Below are positions 8,371 to 17,836 of a DNA stretch of 64,000 nucleotides, piece by piece. Origin of the DNA: Pseudomonas sp. P8_241. GTDB taxonomy: Bacteria > Pseudomonadota > Gammaproteobacteria > Pseudomonadales > Pseudomonadaceae. The notes beneath the pieces were generated by a model. The model saw nothing but the letters and a program-made list of their open reading frames with translations. It was not told the DNA's origin and did no database searches. The position numbers and the translations under genes were made by a program. The number at the start of each line of letters is the position of its first letter. Within the stretch, counting starts at the first letter, position 1. The stretch lies in contig NZ_CP125377.1 of assembly GCF_034008315.1 (NCBI RefSeq), positions 2,740,001 to 2,804,000 of the forward strand, in the 5' to 3' direction.

Positions 8371-9080
8371 AGTGGCAGTAGTTCCCTGGTGCCACTGTTT
8401 AACACGGCTCACCGAATTGGCCCATCGCCCGTAGGACGGATTCGTATTTCAACGTCTTTGCTACTTCGTGGGGTCGACTGGCCAAGGTCGGTATCCCCCA
8501 CCGCGAGTGTGTGCGTGGGAATCACAAGAAAGTGCCACTGAATCTACGAACTCAATCTTCTAGTGTTCGTTGTCGTGTCTGGGTTAAACAGTATTGCGTA
8601 TGAGTTGTTTGAAGTAGTGCCTCTAATATGGGTAATCCCCTGCGCATAATTAGTACGTCTCCTACGCAAAGGCTGGTTGCTGGTTCGTACTGTGAAGCAT
8701 ATAAAGTAGTTGACTTAAAGTGTGCGGATAAATGCGAAAGTTGTAGGCGAAAGAATATGATTTATAGCGTTGAGGCTGCTGATCTAGGAGTAGTTAAGCA
8801 ACAGCACATTCATAGATGAGTAGCGGATCAATGTGGTTGAGATGATGTATTTATAGGAAACTTCCTTCGTTAGTTAGCGAATTGTACTACAAAAATAGCA
8901 TTGCGAATTATTTCTAGTCTGACTATAAATAACACAAGTGATTTGGGCGGTGTGATGATCTGTCCATCTTTGAGTTCTTGGTAATCGTGATTCTCGGTCT
9001 GAGCGCTGGTTGTTTTTAGCGCAACTTAATAAAAATAATCATCGTTTAAGTACGGTGAGCTTTTAAGGCGGTAGTTTCCG
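8371..9080. other. 710-bp gene-poor left edge of the AT-rich island
   Basis: Base composition falls sharply from about 8520. No protein with recognisable family features lies here. A 63-codon frame (8628-8819, with CADKCESC) has no clear ribosome site and atypical composition; it may be debris. The last 100 bp, ending in an AAGGCGG ribosome site just before 9081, should hold the promoter of the ATP-grasp gene, but no confident -35/-10 pair was identified. Confidence 0.5.
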
Positions 9081-10307
9081 ATGAAGACTATTTTACTATG
9101 TGGTAATGGTTTGAGTGGAGAGGTAATTCCTACAATTAAAACGTGGGGCTATAAAGTTGCTTTGATATCGGAATTCCCACTAGATGTAGGCACGTCGGAA
9201 GCAGATATTTTTGTTGAAGCAAACTCGAAGGATCCGGAAGCGGCGTTGGGAGCAGCTAAAAGCCTGGTGGAGTCGGGCGTTGAGATCAATGGTGTAATCA
9301 GTCTTTGTTGGGATACCGCTATATCGGTCGCTACCATTGCCGCTGAATTAGATTTGTACTCGGTTTCGATAGCTTCAGCTATGAAAGCGACACATAAAGA
9401 TCTGAGGTCCGATGCCTTTCGAAAGCATGGTGTCCCCTCACCAAAATATGCTGTTGTAAATTCGTATGAACAGTTACTTCAGCGCATACAAGAGTTTGAA
9501 TTTCCGGTTATTTTAAAGCCGATTGATCAGTCATCATCCAAGGGTGTAATCAGAGTTGACTCTATAGGGAGTTTAGGTTTTGCATACGCGCACTGTAAAA
9601 GTTTTTCCGACAAAAAAGATATAATGTTGAATGAGTATCTGATCGGAACTGAACACAGTGTTGAAGGACTGATGGTAGATGGTGATTTTTACCTTACCGC
9701 TATATCGGATAGAGTTTTCCATTACGAAAAGTACCATCCTTTTTTTGTAGAGGTAGGTGATGTAATGCCTACATTTCTCCCCGAAAAGGTAAAAAATGAA
9801 TTATATGAAGTTACGCGTGATGCCGCGCTCTCGCTAGGATTAACCAGAGGAGTAGTTAAAGGAGATCTTGTTTATTCAGCAAGAAAAGGAGTTAACGTAC
9901 TTGAGGTTGCCGCACGACTAGGTGGACCACGTTTTGGTACGGAGATGGTTCCGTTAAGCAATGGAACAACCATACTAAAAGCGGCAATACAGCAAGCAGT
10001 GGGTGACGAAATCAATATGGATTTGTTGCTTCCAAAATTCTCTAAGGGGATGGTAAATAGATCAATTGCTCTGGATCCAGGCGTTATACAAAGTATTTCA
10101 GATGTAGATTCACTAAAAAAATGTGAGGGGTATTATTCTTTCAAATGGTGGGGGAGCGAACTTAAAGTCGGTGACGAAATTCCGCCGATTCAATATGGAT
10201 GCGGAGGTGTGGCATATATAATTGCCGTTGGATCAACAAGAGCTAAGGCTATCGAAAACGCGGATAGGATAGAGCGGAGAATAAAAATTAATACAAGCCA
10301 GAGGTGA
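9081..10307 (+). CDS. ATP-grasp ligase (amino-acid/peptide ligase type)
   Basis: 408 residues. After an N-terminal Rossmann-like preATP-grasp domain (MKTILLCGNGLSGEVIPT) comes an ATP-grasp fold: the lysine motif FPVILKPIDQSSSKGV (about 143-158), the EYLIGTEHSVEG stretch (about 190) and the Mg-binding motif LEVAARLGGPRFG (about 273-285). Enzymes of this group join a carboxylate to an amine through an acyl phosphate; relatives include dipeptide ligases. It opens the island's gene set and is followed after 4 bp by the MIO enzyme, so its substrate is plausibly that enzyme's amino acid product (inference). AT-rich codon use differs from the flanking chromosome. Confidence 0.85.
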   Translation: MKTILLCGNGLSGEVIPTIKTWGYKVALISEFPLDVGTSEADIFVEANSKDPEAALGAAKSLVESGVEINGVISLCWDTAISVATIAAELDLYSVSIASAMKATHKDLRSDAFRKHGVPSPKYAVVNSYEQLLQRIQEFEFPVILKPIDQSSSKGVIRVDSIGSLGFAYAHCKSFSDKKDIMLNEYLIGTEHSVEGLMVDGDFYLTAISDRVFHYEKYHPFFVEVGDVMPTFLPEKVKNELYEVTRDAALSLGLTRGVVKGDLVYSARKGVNVLEVAARLGGPRFGTEMVPLSNGTTILKAAIQQAVGDEINMDLLLPKFSKGMVNRSIALDPGVIQSISDVDSLKKCEGYYSFKWWGSELKVGDEIPPIQYGCGGVAYIIAVGSTRAKAIENADRIERRIKINTSQR

Positions 10308-10311
10308 CGTC

Positions 10312-11853
10312 ATGTATATATTTGAAACAGGTGAAACTCTTTCTCCTGAACGACTCGCAGAGATAGCGACGAGTGATACCAAAATCAGCCTAAGCGATGA
10401 GACCCGGCGCAGGGTCGATTTGTCCCGACGACAACTAGACAAGTTTGTCTCTGAGGGTCGTATTATATATGGTGTAAATACAAGCATGGGTGGCTTTGTT
10501 AATTGGCATGTGCCAATAGAAAAAGCGAATATGCTCCAAATGAATCTTATAAGGTCTGTTGCAACAAATGTAGGTAGCTATTTAAGTGACGTGGATACTA
10601 AAGCGATAATGCTTTCGCGAATAAATTCACTGTGCCGAGGGAACTCGGCTATTTCTTTAGAGGTATTAGATGTATTAGTAGCTTTGTATAATAGCGGGAT
10701 TATTCCATGTATTCCGGAAAAAGGGTCTTTAGGGACAAGCGGGGATCTAGGACCCCTTGCATGTATTGCGCTTGTATGCACGGGCGAATGGAAAGTCAGG
10801 TACAAGGGGAAGTTACTCCCGGCGCAAGACGCGCTTATTCTCGCGGGAATAGAAAAAGCTCGTTTAAGCTACAAGGAAGGTTTAGCACTCATAAATGGAA
10901 CCTCGGCGATGACGGGTGTCGCCTGTTGTTTGATCCGAGAAGTTCAAGAATTGTTGGAGCAATATTGTCTAATAAGTTCTCTAAGTTTTGAAGGGCTACA
11001 TGCGATAAAAAAACCATTTGATCCAGAAGTCCATAAATTGAAACCTCATCTAGGACAGTTAAAAGTAGCACAGAAAATTTTTGATTATCTTGAATCATCA
11101 AGGATGATCAAACAGGAGGCAGAAGCTCAGCAGGAAATTCAGTTAGAACAAGACGGTTCGGTAAAGCCATCTAATAGTCAAATAGAGGATGCTTATTCGA
11201 TAAGATGCACTCCACAAATTCTCGGTCCGGTTGTAGATGGGTTAGAGTATGTTCGGAGCATTGTGCAGAATGAATTGAATTCCTCAAACGACAACCCACT
11301 TATTGTGCCTGACTCTAATGAGATCTTTCATAATGGTCATTTTCATGGGCAATATGTCGCGATGGCCATGGATATTTTATCGATTGGGCTCACTACATTA
11401 TCAAATCTTTCTAATCGACGCGTAGATAGGTTCCTCGATAAAAGTAATAGCAATGGGCTTCCGCCGTTCCTTTGTAGTAAAGACCCTGGGTTGAGATTAG
11501 GTCTAATGGGGGGACAATTCATGACTGCCTCATTGACGGCGGAGAATAGATCACTTTGTACTCCTTTATCTATCCAATCACTTTCGACGACTGCAGATTT
11601 TCAAGATATCGTCTCATTTGGGTTAGTGGCAGCAAGGCGAGCTCGAGAAATTTTCGAAAATACTAAATTTATTATTTCTTTCGAGCTGATATGCGCTTGC
11701 CAAGCGGCGGAAATACGAGGCGTAGATGGTTTGTCAGATTCAACAACCGTTCTATTCAATAAAGTCAGGGAGATTGTCCCGTTTCTAGATAGGGATTCTA
11801 TACTCACGGAGTATTTAGAAGATTTGACAAGGGAAGTTGTTGGCCGACATTGA
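10312..11853 (+). CDS. MIO-dependent aromatic amino acid ammonia-lyase/2,3-aminomutase
   Basis: 513 residues, full length. The prosthetic MIO group forms from T142-S143-G144 in GSLGTSGDLGPLA. The catalytic tyrosine is Y53 in IIYGVNTSMGGF, and further family motifs are QIEDAYSIRCTPQILGP and ELNSSNDNPLI. The Thr-Ser-Gly triad, VNTSMGGFV and the C-terminal SIQSLSTTADFQDIVSFGL resemble, from memory, the phenylalanine aminomutase AdmH of andrimid biosynthesis more than histidine ammonia-lyases. The expected product is therefore a beta-amino acid, or a cinnamate-type acid if it only eliminates ammonia. A GAGGTGA ribosome site overlaps the ATP-grasp stop, so the two are co-expressed. Confidence 0.85.
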   Translation: MYIFETGETLSPERLAEIATSDTKISLSDETRRRVDLSRRQLDKFVSEGRIIYGVNTSMGGFVNWHVPIEKANMLQMNLIRSVATNVGSYLSDVDTKAIMLSRINSLCRGNSAISLEVLDVLVALYNSGIIPCIPEKGSLGTSGDLGPLACIALVCTGEWKVRYKGKLLPAQDALILAGIEKARLSYKEGLALINGTSAMTGVACCLIREVQELLEQYCLISSLSFEGLHAIKKPFDPEVHKLKPHLGQLKVAQKIFDYLESSRMIKQEAEAQQEIQLEQDGSVKPSNSQIEDAYSIRCTPQILGPVVDGLEYVRSIVQNELNSSNDNPLIVPDSNEIFHNGHFHGQYVAMAMDILSIGLTTLSNLSNRRVDRFLDKSNSNGLPPFLCSKDPGLRLGLMGGQFMTASLTAENRSLCTPLSIQSLSTTADFQDIVSFGLVAARRAREIFENTKFIISFELICACQAAEIRGVDGLSDSTTVLFNKVREIVPFLDRDSILTEYLEDLTREVVGRH

Positions 11854-11962
11854 GTTAAGATAAAACAGCGCATTGGTTTGACTAGACTGTTTTGCCATCA
11901 TCGTTACTATTTTTATGCTGGTTCGCTAATCCAAACTACTTTGAGAAATCTCTGGAGAGTGT

Positions 11963-13234
11963 ATGGATATTAATCAATGCCGTATCGCTGTTATTGGGCT
12001 AGGGTACGTAGGACTTCCTCTTGCTGTTGAGTTTGGGCGTTTTTATCCTACTCTTGGATTTGATATTAATGAGAAAAGAATAGACCAGCTTGGAAGCGGC
12101 ACAGATGTCAGCTACGAGGTTGGTGACGAAGCAATAGCGAGGTCTTCTAAGTTAAAGCTATCTGCAAATCCAGATGATCTAGCACTCTGTAATGTATATA
12201 TCGTAGCGGTTCCCACTCCTGCTGAAGATAGTAGGCCAAACCTTAATCCTTTGATATTTGCCTGTGAACTGCTCGGGAAAGTGCTAAAAAAGGATGATGT
12301 AATTATATTTGAATCAACAGTCTATCCTGGTGCAACCGAAGAAAAGTGTGTGCCCTGCATTGAAGAGGTTTCAGGTCTAAAGTTTAATTTAGACTTTTTT
12401 GTAGGATACAGTCCAGAGCGAATTAATCCAGGCGATAAAAAACGCGGTCTTACTCAAGTTGTCAAATTAGTATCAGGCTCGACCGTCGAAACTGAGCAGT
12501 TTGTTCGAGAACTTTACTCAAGTATTATAAAAGCCGGAGTCCATGTTGTAAGCAGTATAAAAATAGCAGAAGCAGCGAAACTTATTGAAAACGTCCAGCG
12601 GGATGTGAATATTGCTTTAATAAACGAGTTCAGCATGATCTTTAATAGGTTGGGAATTGACACTGAAGAGGTGTTGACAGCGGCCGAAACCAAATGGAAC
12701 TTTCTATCTTTTAGGCCTGGATTGGTTGGTGGACATTGCATCGGTGTGGACTCGTATTATCTTGCATATAAAGCCGAAGAAATTGGCCATCATGCTGTCA
12801 TGACACTTTCGGGGAGGCGAATCAATGAAGGTATGGCAGAACACATCGTCGTTGAGCTGATAAAAAAAATGGTTCAGCGGTGTTTTCCAATACATGGAGC
12901 TAGAGTTCTATTACTCGGTTGTACGTTTAAAGAAAATTGTACTGATCTGCGTAATACCAAGATAGTCGATATAGCCCGCAAACTAATTGATTATAACGTG
13001 CAGGTTGATATATATGACCCCTTTGCTAACAAAGATGACGTGCTTGATATGTATGATCTTAATACGATTTTATCTCCAGCGTTAGCAGCGTATGACGCTG
13101 TAGTACTGGCAGTCGCTCACGATGAGTTTCGATCGTTTGATGAAGAAATCATCCGTTCTTGGGGGAAAGCACAATGCCTAATCTACGATTTGAAATATAT
13201 TTTGCCTAAGGCCTCTAGCGACTTGCGTCTCTAA
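11963..13234 (+). CDS. UDP-N-acetylhexosamine 6-dehydrogenase (TviB/WbpO-like)
   Basis: 423 residues with the three-domain UDP-sugar dehydrogenase plan. The NAD-binding Rossmann start is IAVIGLGYVGLPLAVEFG, the central domain has FVGYSPERINPGD, and the catalytic cysteine is C259 in GGHCIGVDSYYLAYKAE. A C-terminal UDP-binding domain follows (LLLGCTFKENCTDLRNTK). Such enzymes oxidise UDP-GlcNAc or UDP-GalNAc to the uronic acid in two NAD-dependent steps. It precedes a WbpP/TviC-type epimerase by 13 bp, the usual partner for UDP-GalNAcA formation. Normally found in capsule or O-antigen loci; here no glycosyltransferase or flippase is nearby. Confidence 0.9.
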   Translation: MDINQCRIAVIGLGYVGLPLAVEFGRFYPTLGFDINEKRIDQLGSGTDVSYEVGDEAIARSSKLKLSANPDDLALCNVYIVAVPTPAEDSRPNLNPLIFACELLGKVLKKDDVIIFESTVYPGATEEKCVPCIEEVSGLKFNLDFFVGYSPERINPGDKKRGLTQVVKLVSGSTVETEQFVRELYSSIIKAGVHVVSSIKIAEAAKLIENVQRDVNIALINEFSMIFNRLGIDTEEVLTAAETKWNFLSFRPGLVGGHCIGVDSYYLAYKAEEIGHHAVMTLSGRRINEGMAEHIVVELIKKMVQRCFPIHGARVLLLGCTFKENCTDLRNTKIVDIARKLIDYNVQVDIYDPFANKDDVLDMYDLNTILSPALAAYDAVVLAVAHDEFRSFDEEIIRSWGKAQCLIYDLKYILPKASSDLRL

Positions 13235-13247
13235 TGTTGGAGTTTAT

Positions 13248-14297
13248 ATGAGCAGTCTGATTGAAAACCTTGAAGTGTCATTGAGAAATACAAAGCAAAA
13301 ATGGTTGATCACTGGTGTCGCAGGATTTATTGGTTCGAATTTACTTGAATATTTACTTTCCGCAGACCAGGACGTAGTGGGGTTGGATAATTTTGCGACT
13401 GGACAACAAAGTAACCTTCAGGAAGTAAAATCTAAGGTTAGTAAGCACCAGTGGGACAGATTTGAATTCATAGAGGGGGATATTAGGAGCCTAGAAGACT
13501 GTAGGAAGAGTCTCATTGGGGTCGACCATGTCTTGCATCATGCGGCTTTGGGGTCAATCCCACGATCTTTGAAAGATCCTTTGGAAACTAATGAAGTTAA
13601 CATAAGCGGATTTTTAAATATGTTGTTGTCTTCAAGGAATATAGGGCTCAAGAGCTTTGTATATGCATCTTCCAGTTCAGTATATGGAAACGTAGAGGGT
13701 GCGCAAATGCATGAGGAACAAACGGGCAAACAGTTGTCGCCTTACGCTGTGACGAAAAGAGCGAATGAATTGTATGCGGATGTTTTCTCTTCATCCTGCG
13801 ATTATAAAATTATTGGGTTGCGGTATTTTAATGTTTTTGGTCCCCGGCAAAATGCAGTAAGTGAATATTCGGCGGTCATCCCGCGGTGGATTGAGTCGAT
13901 GCTTCGCAATAAACCTGTCGTGATAAATGGGGGTGGAGACACGAGCCGAGATTTCTGTTTTGTGGGAAATGTGGTCCAGGCCAATATCCTTGCTTCCCTA
14001 GCTAATGAAAAAAGCACAAGCAATATCTTCAATGTCGCACTGAATTCTCAAACATCTTTGAGCGAACTCTACTGTTTGATAAAAAGTCAGCTCGAAAACT
14101 TGGGTTTGCAATATGAGTTAACTCCAGTTAAGGCCCCATATAGGGAAGGCGACATTCGACATTCATTAGCAGATATAGATCGGATCAAAGAGGAACTAAA
14201 GTATGAACCAAGCATGACTGTCGCGACAGGCTTGAGGGAAACTGTGAATTGGTACGTTGAACATTACCAAAAATCAAAAGCGCGCGAGTGCAACTAA
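13248..14297 (+). CDS. UDP-N-acetylhexosamine 4-epimerase (WbpP/TviC-like)
   Basis: 349 residues, extended short-chain dehydrogenase. The NAD motif GVAGFIG is at 23-29 within WLITGVAGFIGSNLLEYLL, and the catalytic Y166-x3-K170 is in SPYAVTK. VVGLDNFATGQQSNL is the WbpP-subgroup signature. Interconverts UDP-GlcNAc and UDP-GalNAc (or their uronates) via a 4-keto intermediate. Together with the preceding dehydrogenase it gives a two-step route to UDP-GalNAcA, which could be a sugar building block of the island's product. Confidence 0.9.
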   Translation: MSSLIENLEVSLRNTKQKWLITGVAGFIGSNLLEYLLSADQDVVGLDNFATGQQSNLQEVKSKVSKHQWDRFEFIEGDIRSLEDCRKSLIGVDHVLHHAALGSIPRSLKDPLETNEVNISGFLNMLLSSRNIGLKSFVYASSSSVYGNVEGAQMHEEQTGKQLSPYAVTKRANELYADVFSSSCDYKIIGLRYFNVFGPRQNAVSEYSAVIPRWIESMLRNKPVVINGGGDTSRDFCFVGNVVQANILASLANEKSTSNIFNVALNSQTSLSELYCLIKSQLENLGLQYELTPVKAPYREGDIRHSLADIDRIKEELKYEPSMTVATGLRETVNWYVEHYQKSKARECN

Positions 14298-14382
14298 GGT
14301 TGTATTTATGTGTATTTTGCGTGTTGTGATGAAGTTATTTGTTGCTGGGGCTAATGATGAATAAGTAAAGCGGGGTGGAGTG

Positions 14383-15558
14383 ATGGTGAGTATTAAAACT
14401 GTGGTAATTGGGGTAGGTAGATCTGGTTCGCGTTTCTTACGAGCTGCCCAATATATTGATCCGTCAATCGGTAAAATAGAAATAGTAGGTGTGGCGGACA
14501 TAGATCCCGAAAAGCTAAATGCTTTAGCCGAAATAGATATACCCCTAGAGTTAGACTTCAAAAAGATCCTAATAGATGTTCCGTGTGAGCTAATTATAAT
14601 TGCTACCACTGACAGTTCACATTATGAAATATTGAGATTCATTAAAGAGCAATCAATTGGGTATAAAAAAATAATTTGCGAAAAACCCATTGTTACTAGT
14701 GAGGAAAATTGTCAATTTGTACGTTCAGCATTCGATGATGATCGGATCTTTGTGAGTTTTGTCGAACGGTACAGTTCAGCTGTTTCAGCATTGAAAAATT
14801 ATATTGAAATCAATAGGCGAAGTGTATCCAGTGCTAATTTCGTTTGGTCAAAGTATCGAATAAAAGATTCACGACCCACTGTGGGAGTAATTTCGGAAAT
14901 CACTCATCCAGTAGATTTGGCCTGCTATTTAGGTGCTGTAAAAGATGATAATGATTTCCAGCTTCACTTTTCCTGCATTTTAGAAAGCGATTACGTACGA
15001 GGAGGGGCATTTCGACCTGACACGATGACGGCTTGTGCTGAGTTTGAGGGAGGTATGTTACTTAGTGGTACTAGTAGTTATGTTCACAGTCAACGTAGTA
15101 GAACGATGGAGTTTCTACTTGCTGACGAATTATCGAAGGTTGTTGAGGTTGCGGTCCTTCACCTAGATAATAAGGGTGGGACGAGGCCAGTATGGGGAAT
15201 TTTTAGAATTGATGGGGATGCTATCTCACCGAGCCTTGAGACTTCATGTGTTACTCAGTCTCAACAGTTTGGTTCGCGCCGGCACATTGAAAAAATCTGT
15301 TTATTTCTGGAGGACGTTATTAGTGATATCGGTGGCGGAGGCTCAAAGGCTCTACCAACTAAGGCTCAAGCCCTTTTGGTACAAAAAATCGTAAATGAGT
15401 TTGAGAAGGAGGGAAATGAGGAAATCAGGCGACGAGGATTTTCTGAGGGTCGTTATGCCTCAGACGAAAAGGAAATACAGCAATTGTATGAGTTGGCTAA
15501 GTTAATGAAATTTGGTGTTTCGAAGGAGTTGCCTTATGACTGGAGTAGTCGATATTGA
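14383..15558 (+). CDS. Gfo/Idh/MocA-family NAD(P)-dependent oxidoreductase
   Basis: 391 residues from ATG 14383 (a GTG one codon earlier is possible; GGTGGAG lies just upstream). The Rossmann motif is VVIGVGRSGSRFL and the conserved E100-K101-P102 motif is in ICEKPIVTSEEN. Family members oxidise or reduce a hydroxyl of sugars and sugar nucleotides. ITHPVDLACYLG fits the position of the His-bearing active-site helix. Its place after the epimerase suggests it acts on the UDP-hexosaminuronate, for example at C3 as WbpB/WlbA enzymes do (inference). Confidence 0.8.
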   Translation: MVSIKTVVIGVGRSGSRFLRAAQYIDPSIGKIEIVGVADIDPEKLNALAEIDIPLELDFKKILIDVPCELIIIATTDSSHYEILRFIKEQSIGYKKIICEKPIVTSEENCQFVRSAFDDDRIFVSFVERYSSAVSALKNYIEINRRSVSSANFVWSKYRIKDSRPTVGVISEITHPVDLACYLGAVKDDNDFQLHFSCILESDYVRGGAFRPDTMTACAEFEGGMLLSGTSSYVHSQRSRTMEFLLADELSKVVEVAVLHLDNKGGTRPVWGIFRIDGDAISPSLETSCVTQSQQFGSRRHIEKICLFLEDVISDIGGGGSKALPTKAQALLVQKIVNEFEKEGNEEIRRRGFSEGRYASDEKEIQQLYELAKLMKFGVSKELPYDWSSRY

Positions 15559-15559
15559 T

Positions 15560-16490
15560 TTGTATAAAAAGACGCTACTAGAAGGGCGTCGCATAGGGAA
15601 ACCTGGAACCATAAACAAAATGGGGCGCGGAGATTGCTGTAAGCCTAATCAGAAATAGGCTTCGATTACAAGTTTATCGTACCGCCAGCTCTCGGGGAGG
15701 TATCAGCAAGAGTTGATCGAGTTGGGTGGGGGTGAAGTAACCACTTTCGAAGGAAGTCTAAGCAAAGTCAGTGCGGAACCATAGTTCTGTCACTTCCCTC
15801 TACGAAAGAGGTTCAAAGTGTTTGCTTTAAGCAGGAATGGTTTAATTGCAGCGGCTCACGATGGTCTATTAATAAGTGATACTACGACAAGGATGTCCGG
15901 GTTCAGAAACCCGACAACTCTCCAGAAAATTGTTGGACCACGGCGTTCAGATTGCAGGTACTTGGGGGGCTCTAAAGGGGGCTAAAGAGGCAAGATGAAG
16001 GGGGTCCAAATGCGATACTTGGGGCGCCAAAGGCTGTGGTGGATGAGGCTTGTACTGTATTAAGTGGGTTTTGTAGATGGGTGCACTTCATGCTGGAGAA
16101 ACAGGGGGAAGGGCAGAAGTTAAAGTTGTTAAATAATGCGCTTTCTATGGGGTTGTTTGGGAGATGATAAATAGCAGTTGGTACCGCGCAGGCATTGAAT
16201 ATTAATGTTCATTATTTAAGAACGGGGGGACAGCAGGAGCAGTAAATAATGCTATTGGCGATCGTTTTTTTTGCCATTTTTGATGATATCGAAGATCCGC
16301 GGTATGGGGGCTGGTGGTGATGCGTTAAAGGACTTGAGCTATTGCTCCGATCTTTTGAATGGAACTGATGATTACAAAATGATCAGGCCACTCAAGAAGT
16401 AATTTTATGCAAGGTTCAGTGAGATATATCTGAGAAAACTTTGTCATATCTGGATTAAGCAGGATTGATCCCCTTATAATTGAAAAATAA
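15560..16490 (+). pseudogene. Decayed beta-hydroxyacid dehydrogenase (6PGDH/HIBADH family)
   Basis: No long frame exists, but pieces in different frames align in order with the family. They are GFDYKFIVPPALGEVSARVD; ELIELGGGEVTTFEGSLSKV; LIAAAHDGLLISDTTT; PGSETRQLSRKLLDHGVQIA; AILGAPKAVVDEACTVLSGF; GQKLKLLNNALSMGLFG; and a C-terminal GGDALKDLSYCSDLL. The DTTT-PGS step, the NAILGAP sheet, KLLNNAL (catalytic Lys helix) and ALKDL are hallmark positions. Several frameshifts and stops separate them. The intact gene would have been about 300 codons, co-directional with the rest of the cluster. Confidence 0.7.
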
Positions 16491-16506
16491 TTCAAAGGTG
16501 ACGACA

Positions 16507-17763
16507 ATGTTAAATAATCATTGAGTTAAGTGATTGGTTTGATGTTTACAAAAAGGAAATGCTGCCTAATTTAATAGGTATTTATCTATTGATACCAGCT
16601 TAGGAAAGGAGCAAAGGCCATTCCTTGTTTGGCGAACTTACTTGAAATCTATGGGTTTAGGTTCCGGGATGAGCAATATCATACAGAGCTTGGAGCTCAT
16701 AGGGCTTTTTTTCTTTAAGCTGATAACAATGGAAAAGTAAATATTAGAGCAGAGCTGAATGCGTTGTCTGTCATGGATGGCACAGTTCTAGGAAAAAAGC
16801 ACATAGATGTTGTTCCGGCAGAGGGTGAGGGGCGAAAGTTGCTATCACCTTGGATCGACGGCAATTACGTTTATGGTCGTGGATCATGTGATACCAAGGG
16901 GAATCTTTTTTTATTGTTTGGTGCTTTGGCGTATATGAAGCATAAAGAGATCAGTGCTCATATTGAGGAGCTATTGAGACTTGGTTTCGGAAGAAGAAGA
17001 AATAGGAGGTAACGGAACATTGTCCACTATTCTCCATGGGGTTTATGCAGATATGGTCGTTGTTTTCGAGCCTACTGACTTGGCGGTTCATCGCGGTCAC
17101 CGAGGGTGTTTGACCTGTGAAATAACTATTATCGGAAAGGCTGTTCATATGGGTAGCATTCTAGAGGGGGTATCTGCGATAACTGTCGCAATGAAATTAA
17201 TCGAAGGTTTGAACGATTTAGAAAAAGAGATGGTTCGGGAGTCTCATAGTGACTCTGCCTTTTCAATCTGGAAACGACCTGTACAGATAAATGTGGGTAA
17301 GATTTCAGGGGGAGAGTGGCCTGGTTCGGTGCCCGAAAAGTGCAGCTTCACTTTTAATGTAGGTTTTTTGCCATCCACGTCGGTAGAAGATATCGAAACT
17401 TTATTGAAGACTCGAATGAAGTCACTTTTGTCAGAATACCCAGAAGTCAAAGTCGACTTCGATTTTTACGTTGGACTACGGAATAAAGCATATATTGTTT
17501 CTGAGGAGGACATTTTCTTAAAGCGATTAGATCAATCTGTTTCCGAGGCGCGGGGGTTAACAAAGAACGATGGAATATTTGCTTGGAGGGCTAGTTGTGA
17601 TGCTCGACATTATGCCCAAGAAGCCAATATTCCCACTGCGATTTTCGGTGCAGGCTCTTTAAGTGATGCACACTCAGCTAATGAAAAAATCGATATCGAC
17701 CAAATGCGATTTGGCATTAAAGCGTTAGCAAGTTTTTTATCTGAGCCTTTAGTTGTTGCCTAG
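16507..17763 (+). pseudogene. Decayed M20 metallopeptidase/deacylase (ArgE/DapE family)
   Basis: The C-terminal 260 codons (16981-17763) are open and readable (EEEIGGNGT with the catalytic Glu, VEGLNDL, DARHYAQEANIPTAIFGAG, DAHSANEKIDIDQM). The N-terminal half is broken: ATG 16507 meets a stop after five codons, further frame changes occur near 16600, a stop lies near 16717, and a frameshift lies just before 16985. The metal-site pieces KHIDVVP and GRGSCDTKGN survive at 16796-16910 in another frame. M20 enzymes remove acyl or aminoacyl groups, so it may have trimmed a biosynthetic intermediate. A truncated hydrolase from the last segment is unlikely to work without the N-terminal ligands. Confidence 0.8.
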
Positions 17764-17836
17764 ATTTTTGGTGCCAGTTCGGTTAGCTGAAGCCGTCTGT
17801 TTCCGTAAGTATTAGAAAAATATGCGGGTATTTAAT

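Noticed and set aside
8628..8819. 63-codon frame with CADKCESC at the island edge.
   Set aside because: No ribosome site, no known domain, and it lies in a stretch that looks like decayed DNA.
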